Numbered from the stretch's first letter, positions 28,281-36,079 are shown. The stretch: 64,000 bases of DNA from Angelobacter sp036557225 (GCA_036557225.1 DATBHX010000058.1:13272-77271); one strand, 5' to 3'. The notes: generated by a model not told the origin, from the letters alone. Program-made: numbers and translations.

Positions 28281-28317
28281 GCTCGAACGGGGCGAAAACC
28301 GCTCTGGTCGGGCGGCC
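28281..28317. repeat. GC-rich palindromic repeat, copy B
   Basis: Shares GGCGAAAACCGCTCTGGTCG with copy C apart from a few changes and has the same hairpin layout, but its left arm is diverged. It sits 64 bp from copy A, with a terminator between them. Confidence 0.5.
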
Positions 28318-28387
28318 GTACAAATCGATACAAGCGCAGCGCTACTCGTTGGAATAAATGTCGATCACCTGGCCGGCAGCGTTCCTG

Positions 28388-28423
28388 CCCCAACCGGCGA
28401 AAACCGCGCCGGTCGGGGGGCCC
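28388..28423. repeat. GC-rich palindromic repeat, copy C
   Basis: The most regular copy: CCCC-AA-CCGGCG, loop AAAACCG, CGCCGG-TC-GGGG, then GGCCC. It begins 22 bp beyond the capsid stop codon. The region past the stop still shows a short sensible-looking minus-strand frame, suggesting that part of a former gene was rearranged here. Confidence 0.6.
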
Positions 28424-28444
28424 GCTTTACCAATCTGTACACGC

Positions 28445-29116
28445 CTAGAGTGAGGTGCCATCAATGTTGACCCGGGTTACCTGACCGTATGGAACACCGC
28501 TGGCCGAGACAGTGGTGTTTGCCAAAGCCCGGGCGGTGAGCGCGGTCACGAAGACAAGTAAACTTCCGGTCGCAAGCGAGCCGCCGGCGACGACTGTACC
28601 TGTGGGAGCTGATGGAGTTCCCAGGGGCATGGAAGCGTTTCCATTGAGGATAATGTTCTCTTCGCCGATCATGACGGCGCGAAGGAGCGATTGAACGAGC
28701 GTGGCTTTGTTGTCAAACTCCTGGCCGCCGGACCAGACAGCTTCCCAGTCAATGGAGGCTTCCAGACCGATGCCAGCGTACGATGCGACATAGTCCTGCT
28801 CGGTCACGCTCATTTCCGCCGAGCGCCGTCCGGGAGCAACACCAAGCTCAAAGCCCGACGTGTTGACCCCGGTAATGGCTTTCCAGCGCGTAGCCAGATC
28901 GCCACTGGCGCTCAGCTGGCGCGGCAAGCGGTTGCGCAGCGGAGTGATGACCGGATAGAGCTGCAGCGCCGGTCCGCGAAGATCAAATGCGTTCAAGTTG
29001 CCCGCCACGCCGCTGATGAGCGACTGGCTGATGGTGGTTTTGTTCAGGGCGGAGAGGTCCGCCTTGTTGAGCAGATCAAACGTCTGCTGACTCAGATCGC
29101 CAAACATATTTTTCAA
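28445..29116 (-). CDS. Major capsid protein, HK97-like, C-terminally truncated
   Basis: 223 residues. The start (FGDLSQQTFDLLNKADL), ALQLYPVITPLRNRLPR, TRWKAITGVN and the glycine-rich LEASIDWEAVWSGGQEFDN match capsid proteins of siphophages that encode protease and scaffold separately. It ends abruptly after VTRVNIDGTSL, inside what should be the central domain; such proteins usually exceed 300 residues. Palindromic repeats and a terminator follow instead of neck genes. It lies downstream of the protease gene as expected. Probably unable to form capsids. Confidence 0.78.
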   Translation of the reverse strand: MKNMFGDLSQQTFDLLNKADLSALNKTTISQSLISGVAGNLNAFDLRGPALQLYPVITPLRNRLPRQLSASGDLATRWKAITGVNTSGFELGVAPGRRSAEMSVTEQDYVASYAGIGLEASIDWEAVWSGGQEFDNKATLVQSLLRAVMIGEENIILNGNASMPLGTPSAPTGTVVAGGSLATGSLLVFVTALTARALANTTVSASGVPYGQVTRVNIDGTSL

Positions 29117-29308
29117 TTCCTTTTCTCCGCCCGGAGACTTTGCGGTTTTAAGATGAACTTAGTTTTTAAGTGAAGACGAAACACAAGGTCCCTCACTCCT
29201 ACTCGCGCGCTGGTGACAGCACGCGCTCGTTGACGGAGTTCGGGATGACGACGTCTAGTAGTGGATTTTCAATTTATCCAGATAGCACGACGCCGGGATT
29301 CAGAGAAG

Positions 29309-30406
29309 CTAGCGCAGATACACGGAGGCCGGCTGGGGTTTCTGCAGAGTGCGTTTGAGAAGCTCATGGACACTGGTTTCATCCGAACCAGCGGACTTGG
29401 CCAGCGCGGGCCGGGAATCGTCCTCTTTGGTGATGGTATGCGTGGGCAAGCCAGTGCGGGCCACACGGGTTCCAGATTCCTGCGGGGCAACAAGTTTTTC
29501 CACCAGTGACAGGAGGTTGCTCAGCGACTGCTGGATCTCCCGGTTATTGCTCTCCATTTCGCTGCGCAAGCCGGCCACTTCCTGCTCCACTTCAGCCAGC
29601 TTGGCAAGCGCCGATGCGGAATTGGCGTGGGCCTTTTCCAGTTGCGCTCTATCATTTGCTTCCAGCATGCGATTGTGTTCTCCCGTTCTTTGTCCGAAGC
29701 GTGGATCGCCCGGAATTTTTTGTATTTCTGTCGAGGCTGATCTGTTGGCTGTGTCGTCGCCGTCGTCGAGCAGCGTGTTCAGGTGATCAGCGGCGTCCTG
29801 ATGTTTCCGGGCCATCTGGTCGAGACAATCCTTGATTGCGGCAAGATGCGCTTTCGTTTCCTTCGAATGTCGCGCGCCGATCTTGACCGCTCGATCCGGT
29901 CTACCCGGCCCGGTTCTGAATTTGCGGACTTCACAGGTGCCATCGGTTTTGACCGCGGTAAAGTGCGCGCCAGGAACACAGGGGTTGTCGACGACACTGA
30001 TCTCCACGGGGTTAGCGGTGAAGCGCACACACTCGCCATCTTTCCATGTCTTGACGTATGCGCCACCGATCGAGAAACCGGTATAGACACCCTGAGCGCA
30101 TTTTTGCCAGGCTGCCGAATCGACGATTCGAGCTCCAACGCGGACCTGCTTGAGTTCATCGTCAAAGTCAATGGCGACGAGCTTGCCCACAGCGATGGGA
30201 GCGTGCATCTCACGCACGTTGCCGAGGCTCTTGCCGTCAGTGGCTTTGGCGATTTCGTCAGACCAGCTCTGGAAGTAGGGCTTGGAGGATTCGTAGTCAA
30301 AGATTTCGCCTTCTTTGTCGACAACCTCGGCTGTGGCAACGCCCCACACTTCGTGGCGAGATTCGTCGATCTTGGCGATTTGAGCAAAGAGCTGCAGATT
30401 TTTCAT
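29309..30406 (-). CDS. Prohead protease with C-terminal scaffold domain
   Basis: 365 residues. The N-terminal ~170 residues resemble the XkdF-like/S78-type prohead proteases: VWGVATAEVVDKEGEIFDYE, NVREMHAPIAVGKLV (catalytic histidine context), GVYTGFSIGG (serine context) and ISVVDNPCVPGAHF. The rest is charged and contains a coiled coil (about 255-310: LEKAHANSASALAKLAEVEQ), typical of a delta/scaffold domain fused to the protease. It processes scaffold and capsid during head assembly. It looks intact and stands between the cargo gene at 30650 and the capsid gene. Confidence 0.82.
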   Translation of the reverse strand: MKNLQLFAQIAKIDESRHEVWGVATAEVVDKEGEIFDYESSKPYFQSWSDEIAKATDGKSLGNVREMHAPIAVGKLVAIDFDDELKQVRVGARIVDSAAWQKCAQGVYTGFSIGGAYVKTWKDGECVRFTANPVEISVVDNPCVPGAHFTAVKTDGTCEVRKFRTGPGRPDRAVKIGARHSKETKAHLAAIKDCLDQMARKHQDAADHLNTLLDDGDDTANRSASTEIQKIPGDPRFGQRTGEHNRMLEANDRAQLEKAHANSASALAKLAEVEQEVAGLRSEMESNNREIQQSLSNLLSLVEKLVAPQESGTRVARTGLPTHTITKEDDSRPALAKSAGSDETSVHELLKRTLQKPQPASVYLR

Positions 30407-30420
30407 CGATTAGTGCTCCA

Positions 30421-30447
30421 AAAGGAAAAGGCGGCCGATGGCCGCCT
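30421..30447 (-). terminator. Intrinsic terminator after exported cargo gene
   Basis: A perfect 8-bp stem AGGCGGCC/GGCCGCCT with a 3-base loop, followed on the minus strand by TTTCCTTTT and on the plus strand by a TTTTT run a few bases later. It isolates the cargo gene at 30650-31213 from the protease gene beginning at 30406. Confidence 0.72.
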
Positions 30448-30462
30448 GGTGCTTTTTATGTC

Positions 30463-30545
30463 GCCCCTGCAGGGGCTTGTCATCTTATCGACTTCAACCC
30501 AAGCCTGCCGGCCTGGGCTAACTCATTTCGGACCTACGGCCCTCG
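30463..30545. repeat. Composite of GC-rich palindromes (REP-like)
   Basis: Three short palindromes in a row: GCCCCTGCAGGGGC at 30463-30476 (perfect), CCCAAGCC..GGCCTGGGCT around 30498-30519, and GGACC..GGCCC around 30530-30545. The spacing text (AACTCATTTCGG) and layout resemble dispersed repetitive palindromes seen between genes in some soil bacteria. It fills the gap between the cargo gene and the terminator. Confidence 0.5.
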
Positions 30546-30649
30546 TGCAAAATCCCTGACTTGAAATCGCAGTATCCTGTTTGAAATTTGGTTCGGTTGA
30601 ATCTGGAACCCATCCTGTGCCGTCTGCGCTCGTTTGCATACGCACTGCT

Positions 30650-31213
30650 TCAATTAGCCCCTTGAATTTGGCGCTTGAGGCGATCGCTGGGCCCGTAAAT
30701 GATGCGCATCAAATCGCCCTTCTTACCCCACCTGGAGTTCTGGGCATGGATCCAATATTCCAAACCAGAGCCGTCGCTATAGACATCGAAAGAGAGGTTG
30801 CTTTCGGAAATGCTGCCATAACTATGAGCAAAAACGGCGGGAAACGTCACATGCCGCATAGATACCCGCTTCCGAGACACTAAATCGAGGCTTGCGAGGC
30901 GACCAGTAATGTTCTGTGCCCAGAGATGGCCATTCACAGTATTGGACTTGTGGTCCCCAACGAACGAGACGAATACCCGCCAGCCAGTGAATTCCTTGCC
31001 CTGATCAGACCCGATCGCTCGAATCACATCGCTTTTCTCCGAGATGTACGGACACAAGGGGGAAAGATACTGGTCGTAAAACTTGAACTTCTCGAGTTCA
31101 TTTGGGTACAGCGTGTCAGGCTTGGTCTGTGCATGCCCAAACGCGGAAACAATAGCGACCATCGCAAAGTAGACCACTTGTCGGCCGATTCCGAAAGCCC
31201 TTGTGGATTTCAT
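30650..31213 (-). CDS. Exported cargo protein of unknown function between portal and protease
   Basis: 187 residues with a Sec signal (VVYFAMVAIVSAFGHAQ, likely cut after AQ). The mature protein has LYPNELEKFKFYDQYLSP, a WRVFVSFVGD segment, GHLWAQNITGRLASL and FDVYSDGSGLEYWIHAQN. No known domain recognised. Portal and protease are adjacent in relatives, so this gene is an insertion. Its own terminator follows. Together with the genes at 26766 and 33094 it forms a set of secreted-protein cargo genes in the structural region. Confidence 0.68.
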   Translation of the reverse strand: MKSTRAFGIGRQVVYFAMVAIVSAFGHAQTKPDTLYPNELEKFKFYDQYLSPLCPYISEKSDVIRAIGSDQGKEFTGWRVFVSFVGDHKSNTVNGHLWAQNITGRLASLDLVSRKRVSMRHVTFPAVFAHSYGSISESNLSFDVYSDGSGLEYWIHAQNSRWGKKGDLMRIIYGPSDRLKRQIQGAN

Positions 31214-31344
31214 GTGTTTAGTGACACCAGCGCATTCGCGAAAGTGCCAATGATCTTAACGAATGTTGACGGAGAGTGAGTACTTCTCTTCAAAATGAGC
31301 GGAGCAGGTCCCTCGCTGCGCTCGGGATAGCGACTCGTGATTAG

Positions 31345-32751
31345 TCAGTCCTCAACAACCGAAGCCGGCACTCCAGGGGCAGAAAGCGGCGCAAAACCAG
31401 TCGTTGTGATTACCGCATTCTTAAAGCCGAGTGGATGCTTGCCCAGGCTTTCACGGACTTCGTCGATGGAAAGGACGCCAGCGCGAACGTAGATATCGTC
31501 GACCTTGGCCTGGTCGAGGGCGTTGAGAGTGCGGTCCTGTTCCCAGACAAATTCAATGTCGCTGAAGCCGAAATAACGATTGACGATGAAGTTGATGATG
31601 TCAGCCAGGTAGCCAAGGATGGGAACCAGGCCTTCGGCTGCGGCTTGCTCGACACTGGTTTCAGCCGTGGCGCGGTTCATTACGGTGACGAACTGCTGCG
31701 GCGAAAGACCAAAAGCGTAACAAACGATGCGAGTGATCCATTCATCGAGCGCGTCCTTGAGCATGGGGTCGCGCGTGAACTGGAGGTTGCCGCATTCAGG
31801 CACAAAGGTAATGCGACGCCGGCGTGCAGAGTTGCCGGCCAGCGCGCTGTCAAACCACTCCTGAAATTCACTGATCTGATCGGCTGACCATTCTTTCGGA
31901 ACCTGTGCCAGGGCTTCAGGCACGTTGCCTTCGGTGTAATAGTTCAGCAGATGGATCTGCCGGCGCAAGCCGATGTTGATGGTAAGGATGATCTGCTCGA
32001 CCGGCGAGAAGCCAAAAAACTTGTGCGCGCGCACGTTGCGCGGACGGTAGATGAGCTGGTCAGAGGTAAAGTCTATGGCCGGGAGCCCTTTCAATATCTG
32101 TTGATAGGCCACGCTGGGAGGAGCCGGCGTACGCCCCATGGCGTCAATCTTGCGTGCAATGGTGGCGCCATCGATCACCTCCAGCGCATAGAGCGGTTTA
32201 CCCGGAGACCACAAGGCACCGGCTTGATCCACGATGGGAACCAAAACCGGCGCGTCGAGCACCAACAGGTCTTCCAGTAAAAGACGGACCCACTGCTGCC
32301 ATGAATGTTCGCGATCGGGATAGGCGAAGAAGTCGGTGAGCTGAGAGAGACGAGGGTCTTTCTCTTCGGTATCTTCTCCACTGATCGCGGAGTTGCCACG
32401 GTTGTTCGCACGCGCTGGCTGCCCCGGCTGCTGTTTCAGACGAAATGCCCAGGGCATGCGGCTGACCTGGTCTTTACGCGTTTCAATGCAGAGGCGGACA
32501 AGATCGAAGGAGTCGGCCAGGGCGCGCATCTGGTCGAAAGAAATCGGCTCGAGATTTCTTGGTTGGATGTTGATGTTGTAACCGACCGGATAGTCCAACG
32601 TGCGCGGCGGAGTGTCCGCAGGAGCGCTTGGCGACATAGGAAGGTCGGGACCAAACCAGACGTTGATGGTGTTACGAAGCTTACGTCCGACACGAGCCAC
32701 GAAGCCCGAGTCGAGCGTTGTTGCTTTTCCGCCATTGAGTATTTCCGCCAT
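31345..32751 (-). CDS. Phage portal protein, HK97-like
   Basis: 468 residues, full length. Typical features are RLCIETRKDQVSRMPW, the AYPDREHSWQQWVRLLLEDL segment, LIYRPRNVRAHKFFGFSPVE followed by ILTINIGLRRQ, a PEALAQVPKEWSADQI segment, and VCYAFGLSPQQF with NRATAETS. The portal forms the dodecameric vertex through which DNA is packaged by the terminase. A small gene begins 3 bp before it on the same strand. No frame disruptions seen. Confidence 0.88.
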   Translation of the reverse strand: MAEILNGGKATTLDSGFVARVGRKLRNTINVWFGPDLPMSPSAPADTPPRTLDYPVGYNINIQPRNLEPISFDQMRALADSFDLVRLCIETRKDQVSRMPWAFRLKQQPGQPARANNRGNSAISGEDTEEKDPRLSQLTDFFAYPDREHSWQQWVRLLLEDLLVLDAPVLVPIVDQAGALWSPGKPLYALEVIDGATIARKIDAMGRTPAPPSVAYQQILKGLPAIDFTSDQLIYRPRNVRAHKFFGFSPVEQIILTINIGLRRQIHLLNYYTEGNVPEALAQVPKEWSADQISEFQEWFDSALAGNSARRRRITFVPECGNLQFTRDPMLKDALDEWITRIVCYAFGLSPQQFVTVMNRATAETSVEQAAAEGLVPILGYLADIINFIVNRYFGFSDIEFVWEQDRTLNALDQAKVDDIYVRAGVLSIDEVRESLGKHPLGFKNAVITTTGFAPLSAPGVPASVVED

Positions 32752-32753
32752 AG

Positions 32754-32921
32754 CTATGCCAGCCCCACTTTCACGCCCATGATGGCGGAAGTTTCAATGA
32801 TGAATTCAATGAGAACGTTCCTGCGATAGGCGGCTTTCATCTGTTCATCCTGAATGCGCAGGCTTTCGTGCCAGCGGCAGATGCCGGTATCGTCGACTAC
32901 ATACTCCCCAATCCAGTTCAT
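32754..32921 (-). CDS. Small phage protein upstream of the portal gene
   Basis: 55 residues from the ATG at 32921 (start NWIGEYVVDDTGICRWHESL), ending 2 bp before the portal start. Tight coupling and a GGAG upstream suggest it is translated. It has a hydrophobic C-terminal stretch (LIEFIIETSAIMGVKVGL) that could be a membrane helix. Not recognised. The upstream sequence contains two imperfect copies of GTCGCTmCGCTCCAAA (32925 and 32951), also seen before the DUF2163 gene at 25815. Confidence 0.5.
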   Translation of the reverse strand: MNWIGEYVVDDTGICRWHESLRIQDEQMKAAYRRNVLIEFIIETSAIMGVKVGLA

Positions 32922-33093
32922 AGGTCGCTCCGCTCCAAAGCTTTGTTTTTTGTCGCTACGCTCCAAACCGCTTGAGCAGCCGGGTTCTTTGTTACGTGAA
33001 TTCAGCCCTGGTACAGCGGGCTCGCCACGTGATCGGGCTCGCCCTTATGAACATCGACTCCCCATAGCGATGTGGGTTGTTGCAATCAACGAA

Positions 33094-33630
33094 TCAGTAG
33101 CCAACGATGACGCGATCAGTGCATGTGCCGGCAACGGCAACATCGTTCTTCTCAAAGAAGGAGACAGCCAGCTGAGGAAGTCGAACGGCGGCGCCGAGCG
33201 TTCCGCTGGTGACCGTAGGAGCAAGTTCGCTGGCGATGAAGGCCTGCTGCGATCCAGCTGTAATCGAAGTGGCAATGTTATAGCTGTTATACAGCGTAAA
33301 GTTCGGGCTGGGCTGGCCTTGATCGTCGGCCGTGTAGACGTTCATCACCAGGTCAAATTGTTGCGTGCAGTTGGCGAACACTGTCATCTTGGTGGCGTTG
33401 CCAACGCGAATAATGGCGGTGTTGGGTGTAGCGCCGCCAACCGAAGCTGGCAGTGCGACGCCGCTGTGAGCCAGATCAGCAGGCGAGTACACAAGATGCG
33501 GCATCGGCCGGGGCAAAACCGGCTTGCCATTCTTGTCCAGCTCAGGCATCTGGCTAGAGGTTTGAGCAAACAGCAGCAACGTGGCAGCGAGCATCAGAGC
33601 GGCCGCTCCCAACCATAAACTCTTTTTCAC
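33094..33630 (-). CDS. Exported protein of unknown function in the prophage
   Basis: 178 residues with a strong signal peptide (LWLGAAALMLAATLLLFAQ). The mature part starts with a proline-rich linker and contains NATKMTVFANCTQQFDLVMN, PNFTLYNSYNIATSITAGSQ and ending in CTDRVIVGY; two cysteines could form a disulphide. A beta-rich adhesin or decoration-like fold is possible but not demonstrated. It stands in the early part of the structural region, where head genes without signal peptides are expected, so it is probably cargo. Confidence 0.65.
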   Translation of the reverse strand: MKKSLWLGAAALMLAATLLLFAQTSSQMPELDKNGKPVLPRPMPHLVYSPADLAHSGVALPASVGGATPNTAIIRVGNATKMTVFANCTQQFDLVMNVYTADDQGQPSPNFTLYNSYNIATSITAGSQQAFIASELAPTVTSGTLGAAVRLPQLAVSFFEKNDVAVAGTCTDRVIVGY

Positions 33631-33698
33631 GAATTCCTCCTAAGTAGTGGGTCGGCTCCTTTTCATCGCTGCGCGATGAACGTCTGCCTAAAGGCCCG

Positions 33699-33718
33699 CG
33701 TCCCGGCACGCCGGGACG
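33699..33718. repeat. Perfect GC-rich inverted repeat
   Basis: CGTCCCGG-CACG-CCGGGACG, an 8-bp perfect stem with a 4-base loop, in the gap between the exported gene (33630) and the zinc-ribbon gene (33735). No T-run follows on either strand, so a terminator role is weak. Confidence 0.5.
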
Positions 33719-33734
33719 CTAGACGCTGATACTG

Positions 33735-33917
33735 CTAGTGGGTCAGTTTTTCAAACTGACCCACTACCGGCTGCGTGAACGAATCGAGAACAACCTCGCA
33801 ATCGAGACAGAGAAAACGCGCATCCGTTGAACCCAGACGCCGCTCATCGGAGGTGAGGGGTGCATTGCACTCTTCACAGCGTGGCGGTCCGACGCGGCCG
33901 TTAAGGTCATGCGACAT
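33735..33917 (-). CDS. Small zinc-ribbon protein
   Basis: 60 residues from the ATG at 33917, which has an excellent GGAGGT five bases upstream; longer forms lack that. Two CxxC pairs (CEEC near residue 14 and CLDC near residue 37) with intervening TSDERRLG resemble a single treble-clef or ribbon zinc finger, as in small phage regulatory proteins of the DksA/TraR kind, although the DksA coiled coil is absent. The last codons form one arm of a long hairpin. Confidence 0.65.
   Translation of the reverse strand: MSHDLNGRVGPPRCEECNAPLTSDERRLGSTDARFLCLDCEVVLDSFTQPVVGQFEKLTH
33736..33766 (-). terminator. Long perfect hairpin at the end of the zinc-ribbon gene
   Basis: A 14-bp perfect inverted repeat, TAGTGGGTCAGTTT and its complement with a 3-base loop. 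It contains the stop codon and the last nine codons of the zinc-ribbon gene. The stem is strong, but no T-run follows; it may protect the mRNA 3' end or stop transcription by another route. Confidence 0.5.
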
Positions 33918-33954
33918 GAGACACCTCCGGGAATTTTTTTGGTGAACGGGCACA

Positions 33955-33988
33955 AAGAAAAAAGCACTAGCTGCTTAGGGGCTAGTGC
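33955..33988 (-). terminator. Intrinsic terminator upstream of the zinc-ribbon gene
   Basis: Minus-strand stem GCACTAGC/GCTAGTGC (8 bp, loop nine bases) followed by TTTTTTCTTTG. It would end a minus-strand transcript entering from 34.0-34.1 kb. No convincing gene remains there, so it probably outlived a lost gene. The rest of 33918-34446 holds two palindromic repeats and the promoter of the plus-strand block. Confidence 0.7.
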
Positions 33989-34125
33989 CGGGCTGTTAAC
34001 GCGAAAGTTGAGCAGACAGTCTTTGGGAATCAAGTCATCCGGTGGCATTGGAGGAGGGACACAAACTCCCTGCTCTGCTTCAGGCATAATGCGCGCACAG
34101 AACGCACACCAATACCAGGATTACA

Positions 34126-34161
34126 CCCCACCGCGCCAAAACCGGGCGCATCGGGGGCCCC
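34126..34161. repeat. GC-rich palindromic repeat, copy D
   Basis: CCCCACCGCGCC, loop AAAACC, GGGCGCATCGGGG then GCCCC. Same layout as copies A-C near the capsid gene and closest to copy E, 100 bp away. Confidence 0.6.
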
Positions 34162-34227
34162 GGAGATGAAGGCTCTTTGGCAGGCGGCCGAACCGCGGAC
34201 CAAAGAAAGGTTGCAGGCCGTTCAGAA

Positions 34228-34263
34228 CCCCACCTCGCCAAAATCAGGCGCGTCGGGGGCCCC
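34228..34263. repeat. GC-rich palindromic repeat, copy E
   Basis: CCCCACCTCGCC, loop AAAATCA, GGCGCGTCGGGG then GCCCC. Direct-oriented relative to copy D; the pair lies just left of the AT-rich regulatory region at 34.3-34.45 kb. Confidence 0.6.
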
Positions 34264-34389
34264 TCAAGCCGGCGCCGCTCCCGGCTGTACGAGGAACTTG
34301 CTTTCGTACAGACATTGTATACGACACATTGTTCCCCGCTGTCAACAATAAAATGCATTTTCTGGACAATTTTTAGAATGTCGCAACTT

Positions 34390-34442
34390 TTGTACGCTTT
34401 TCTTTCATTGACAACTAGTTATACAATATTTAGACTTTGTAC
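34390..34442 (+). promoter_or_regulatory. Promoter and possible operators of the plus-strand regulator
   Basis: TTGACA at 34408-34413, a 17-bp spacer and TAGACT at 34431-34436 form a good sigma-70 promoter. Its start would be at about 34443, only four bases before the ATG at 34447, and no Shine-Dalgarno exists, so the mRNA is likely leaderless. TTGTAC occurs on both sides (34390-34395 and 34437-34442) within similar 13-bp sequences, as operator pairs often do. ATTGTT/AACAAT inverted repeats lie further left around 34330-34350. Confidence 0.5.
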
Positions 34443-34446
34443 ACTT

Positions 34447-34851
34447 ATGGCGCGCGATACCTACAAACAAGCATACGAGACGGCCAAGCTGGATCTGCTG
34501 CAGCTATTGCAGAAGCGAGATCAACTGGACCAGAAAATCCGCAAGCTAAGACAATCTCTCAAGCCGCTGGGTGAACTCTGCGGCGCCGATCCGGAGGAAG
34601 TAGATAAGCTCCTGCTGGTGGAGGGTTTTGCCATCGATTCTCCGATGGGCTTCACCGATGCTATACGCCGGCTATTCCGGATTCACAAAACGCCGTTGAC
34701 GCCGCCGGAAATCCGGACCGACTTATTGAAGATCGGCCTTGGCCAGAACCAGGTCAACCTTCTCTCCTCGATTCACACGGTGCTGCGACGCATGGTGGAA
34801 GGCGGAGAGATCGTGAAAACCGATGATGGACGGTTTCAGTTGAAGATTTGA
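34447..34851 (+). CDS. Coiled-coil winged-helix protein, possible prophage regulator
   Basis: 134 residues. An N-terminal helix pair (TYKQAYETAKLDLLQLLQKR, DQLDQKIRKLRQSL) gives a coiled coil, followed by FTDAIRRLFRIHKTPLTPPE and LLSSIHTVLRRMVEGGEIVK, a winged-helix DNA-binding pattern. A -35/-10 pair places its transcription start right at the ATG. It is the first gene of a plus-strand block opposite to the structural genes, where phage repressors usually lie. Similar proteins occur outside phages, so a lysogeny role is inference. Confidence 0.65.
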   Translation: MARDTYKQAYETAKLDLLQLLQKRDQLDQKIRKLRQSLKPLGELCGADPEEVDKLLLVEGFAIDSPMGFTDAIRRLFRIHKTPLTPPEIRTDLLKIGLGQNQVNLLSSIHTVLRRMVEGGEIVKTDDGRFQLKI

Positions 34852-34879
34852 GGTATGCTTTGGCGCTAGATCATCCAAG

Positions 34880-35584
34880 ATGGCCGAGCTTAAAAAACTG
34901 ACTGCTGCATTGAAGCGTTATTACGGGGCGCCGAAGCTGCCGCCCGCGCGAGGGCCTTTTGAGCTGGTGATGTGGGAAAACGCTTGCTACCTATTGCCTG
35001 ACGAGCGGCGAGCGCAAGTCTTTGAGGGTTTGCAGAAACGGGTCGGCATGAACCCGAAGGCTATTCTCAAGGGTGATCCCGATACATTGCTGGAGCTGGC
35101 CACGCTTGGCGGCATGCGTCCGCAGGTGCGCGTGTTTCGCTGGCAGGAGATTGCACGGATTACCCTCAGCCAGTTCGACGGCGATCTGGACCAGATCTTG
35201 AAGCTGCCTTATGCCCAGGCCACGAAAGCGCTTAAGCAGTTCCCAAATATTGGCGGTCCCGGCGCAGAAAAGATTCTTATGTTTTGCGGCATGGCGCAAG
35301 GGCTGCCTTTGGAGTCGAACGGACTGCGGGTGCTGGCTCGCGTCGGCTATGGCCGGATCCACCAGCGAAATTACAGCGCAATGTACCGATCGGTGCAGGA
35401 GGCAATTCAAGGCGAAGTGCCACGCAAAGCCGAAGCGGTCGCACAAGCTCATTTATTACTGCGCCAACACGGAAAAGAGATCTGCAAGGACAAGAGCCCG
35501 CAATGCTATGAATGCCCGATCAAGGGTATGTGCGCCTATCCAGCGAAGCAGTTGAAGATGTTCCGCCGGTCGATAACTGCTTAA
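34880..35584 (+). CDS. Endonuclease III-like HhH-GPD FeS protein with altered catalytic motif
   Basis: 234 residues. The C-terminal iron-sulphur loop of endonuclease III is complete: C202, C209, C212 and C218 (C-x6-C-x2-C-x5-C). The helix-hairpin-helix is present as FPNIGGPGAEKILMF, but the lysine of the usual LPGVGRKTA is missing, and the catalytic aspartate of VDTHV reads LESNG (Glu). It may be a diverged glycosylase with different chemistry or a structure-specific DNA binder. It starts 29 bp after the winged-helix gene and probably shares its transcript. Confidence 0.78.
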   Translation: MAELKKLTAALKRYYGAPKLPPARGPFELVMWENACYLLPDERRAQVFEGLQKRVGMNPKAILKGDPDTLLELATLGGMRPQVRVFRWQEIARITLSQFDGDLDQILKLPYAQATKALKQFPNIGGPGAEKILMFCGMAQGLPLESNGLRVLARVGYGRIHQRNYSAMYRSVQEAIQGEVPRKAEAVAQAHLLLRQHGKEICKDKSPQCYECPIKGMCAYPAKQLKMFRRSITA

Positions 35585-35595
35585 TAATAATGACG

Positions 35596-35740
35596 TCCTT
35601 TGGACAACAAGTACATAAATCAAAGAGCATAAATATTGCTAATTGATATTATGTATCAATATTACTGGTTAAATGTTGCTATTTGATTATATATTATTAA
35701 ATAGCATATATATGCCATATATATTGATATATTGATTTAA
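35596..35740 (+). promoter_or_regulatory. AT-rich hipBA control region with clustered inverted repeats
   Basis: The region is very AT-rich compared with its neighbours. It contains ATTGATA-TTATG-TATCAAT (35645-35665 area), TTGCTATTT/AAATAGCATA facing each other across ~14 bp, the palindrome GCATATATATGC, and two GGCATATA copies. HipB dimers bind dyads in front of hipBA and autorepress; the repeated GCTAT/ATAGC and GCATAT cores are the best candidates. The sequence differs from the E. coli TATCC-N8-GGATA operator. Confidence 0.5.
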
Positions 35741-36079
35741 ATGGCATATAATTGCTTTGTGACATCAGAATCATCAAGCATAGCAGAGATTCAGGCAGAA
35801 TTGGGCCGTCGAATGCAGAGCCTCCGCCTGTCCCGCAACATGGACCAGAGGACGACAGCTGACAAAGCTGGAATTTCACTTCGTGCTCTGGTTAATCTGG
35901 AAGCCGGACGCGGATCAACTGTGGAGACCCTTCTGCGTACGCTGAAAGCCCTGGACTATCTCCAGGGAATAGAAATGCTGGCGCCGGAAATCACGGTGGA
36001 TCCGCTGGCCCTGCTCGACAGCCCTAAACCACAGCGGCGGGTTCGACGCAAACTCGGAAGGCGCAAGGCCACGCCGTGA
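35741..36079 (+). CDS. hipB: HipB-type antitoxin, XRE family
   Basis: 112 residues. The helix-turn-helix reads LGRRMQSLRLSRNMDQRTTA then DKAGISLRALVNLEAGRGST. The basic tail PQRRVRRKLGRRKATP may touch DNA or the toxin. Its stop overlaps the hipA start by 4 bp, the usual arrangement in hipBA. The start is uncertain: ATG 35741 has no clear ribosome site, and a GTG lies 18 bases later. It should neutralise HipA and repress the operon. Confidence 0.85.
   Translation: MAYNCFVTSESSSIAEIQAELGRRMQSLRLSRNMDQRTTADKAGISLRALVNLEAGRGSTVETLLRTLKALDYLQGIEMLAPEITVDPLALLDSPKPQRRVRRKLGRRKATP

Noticed and set aside
33764..34087. 107-residue minus-strand frame overlapping the zinc-ribbon gene
   Set aside because: It runs through a strong terminator and the well-supported zinc-ribbon gene in another frame; at most its first ~40 residues could be a gene remnant.
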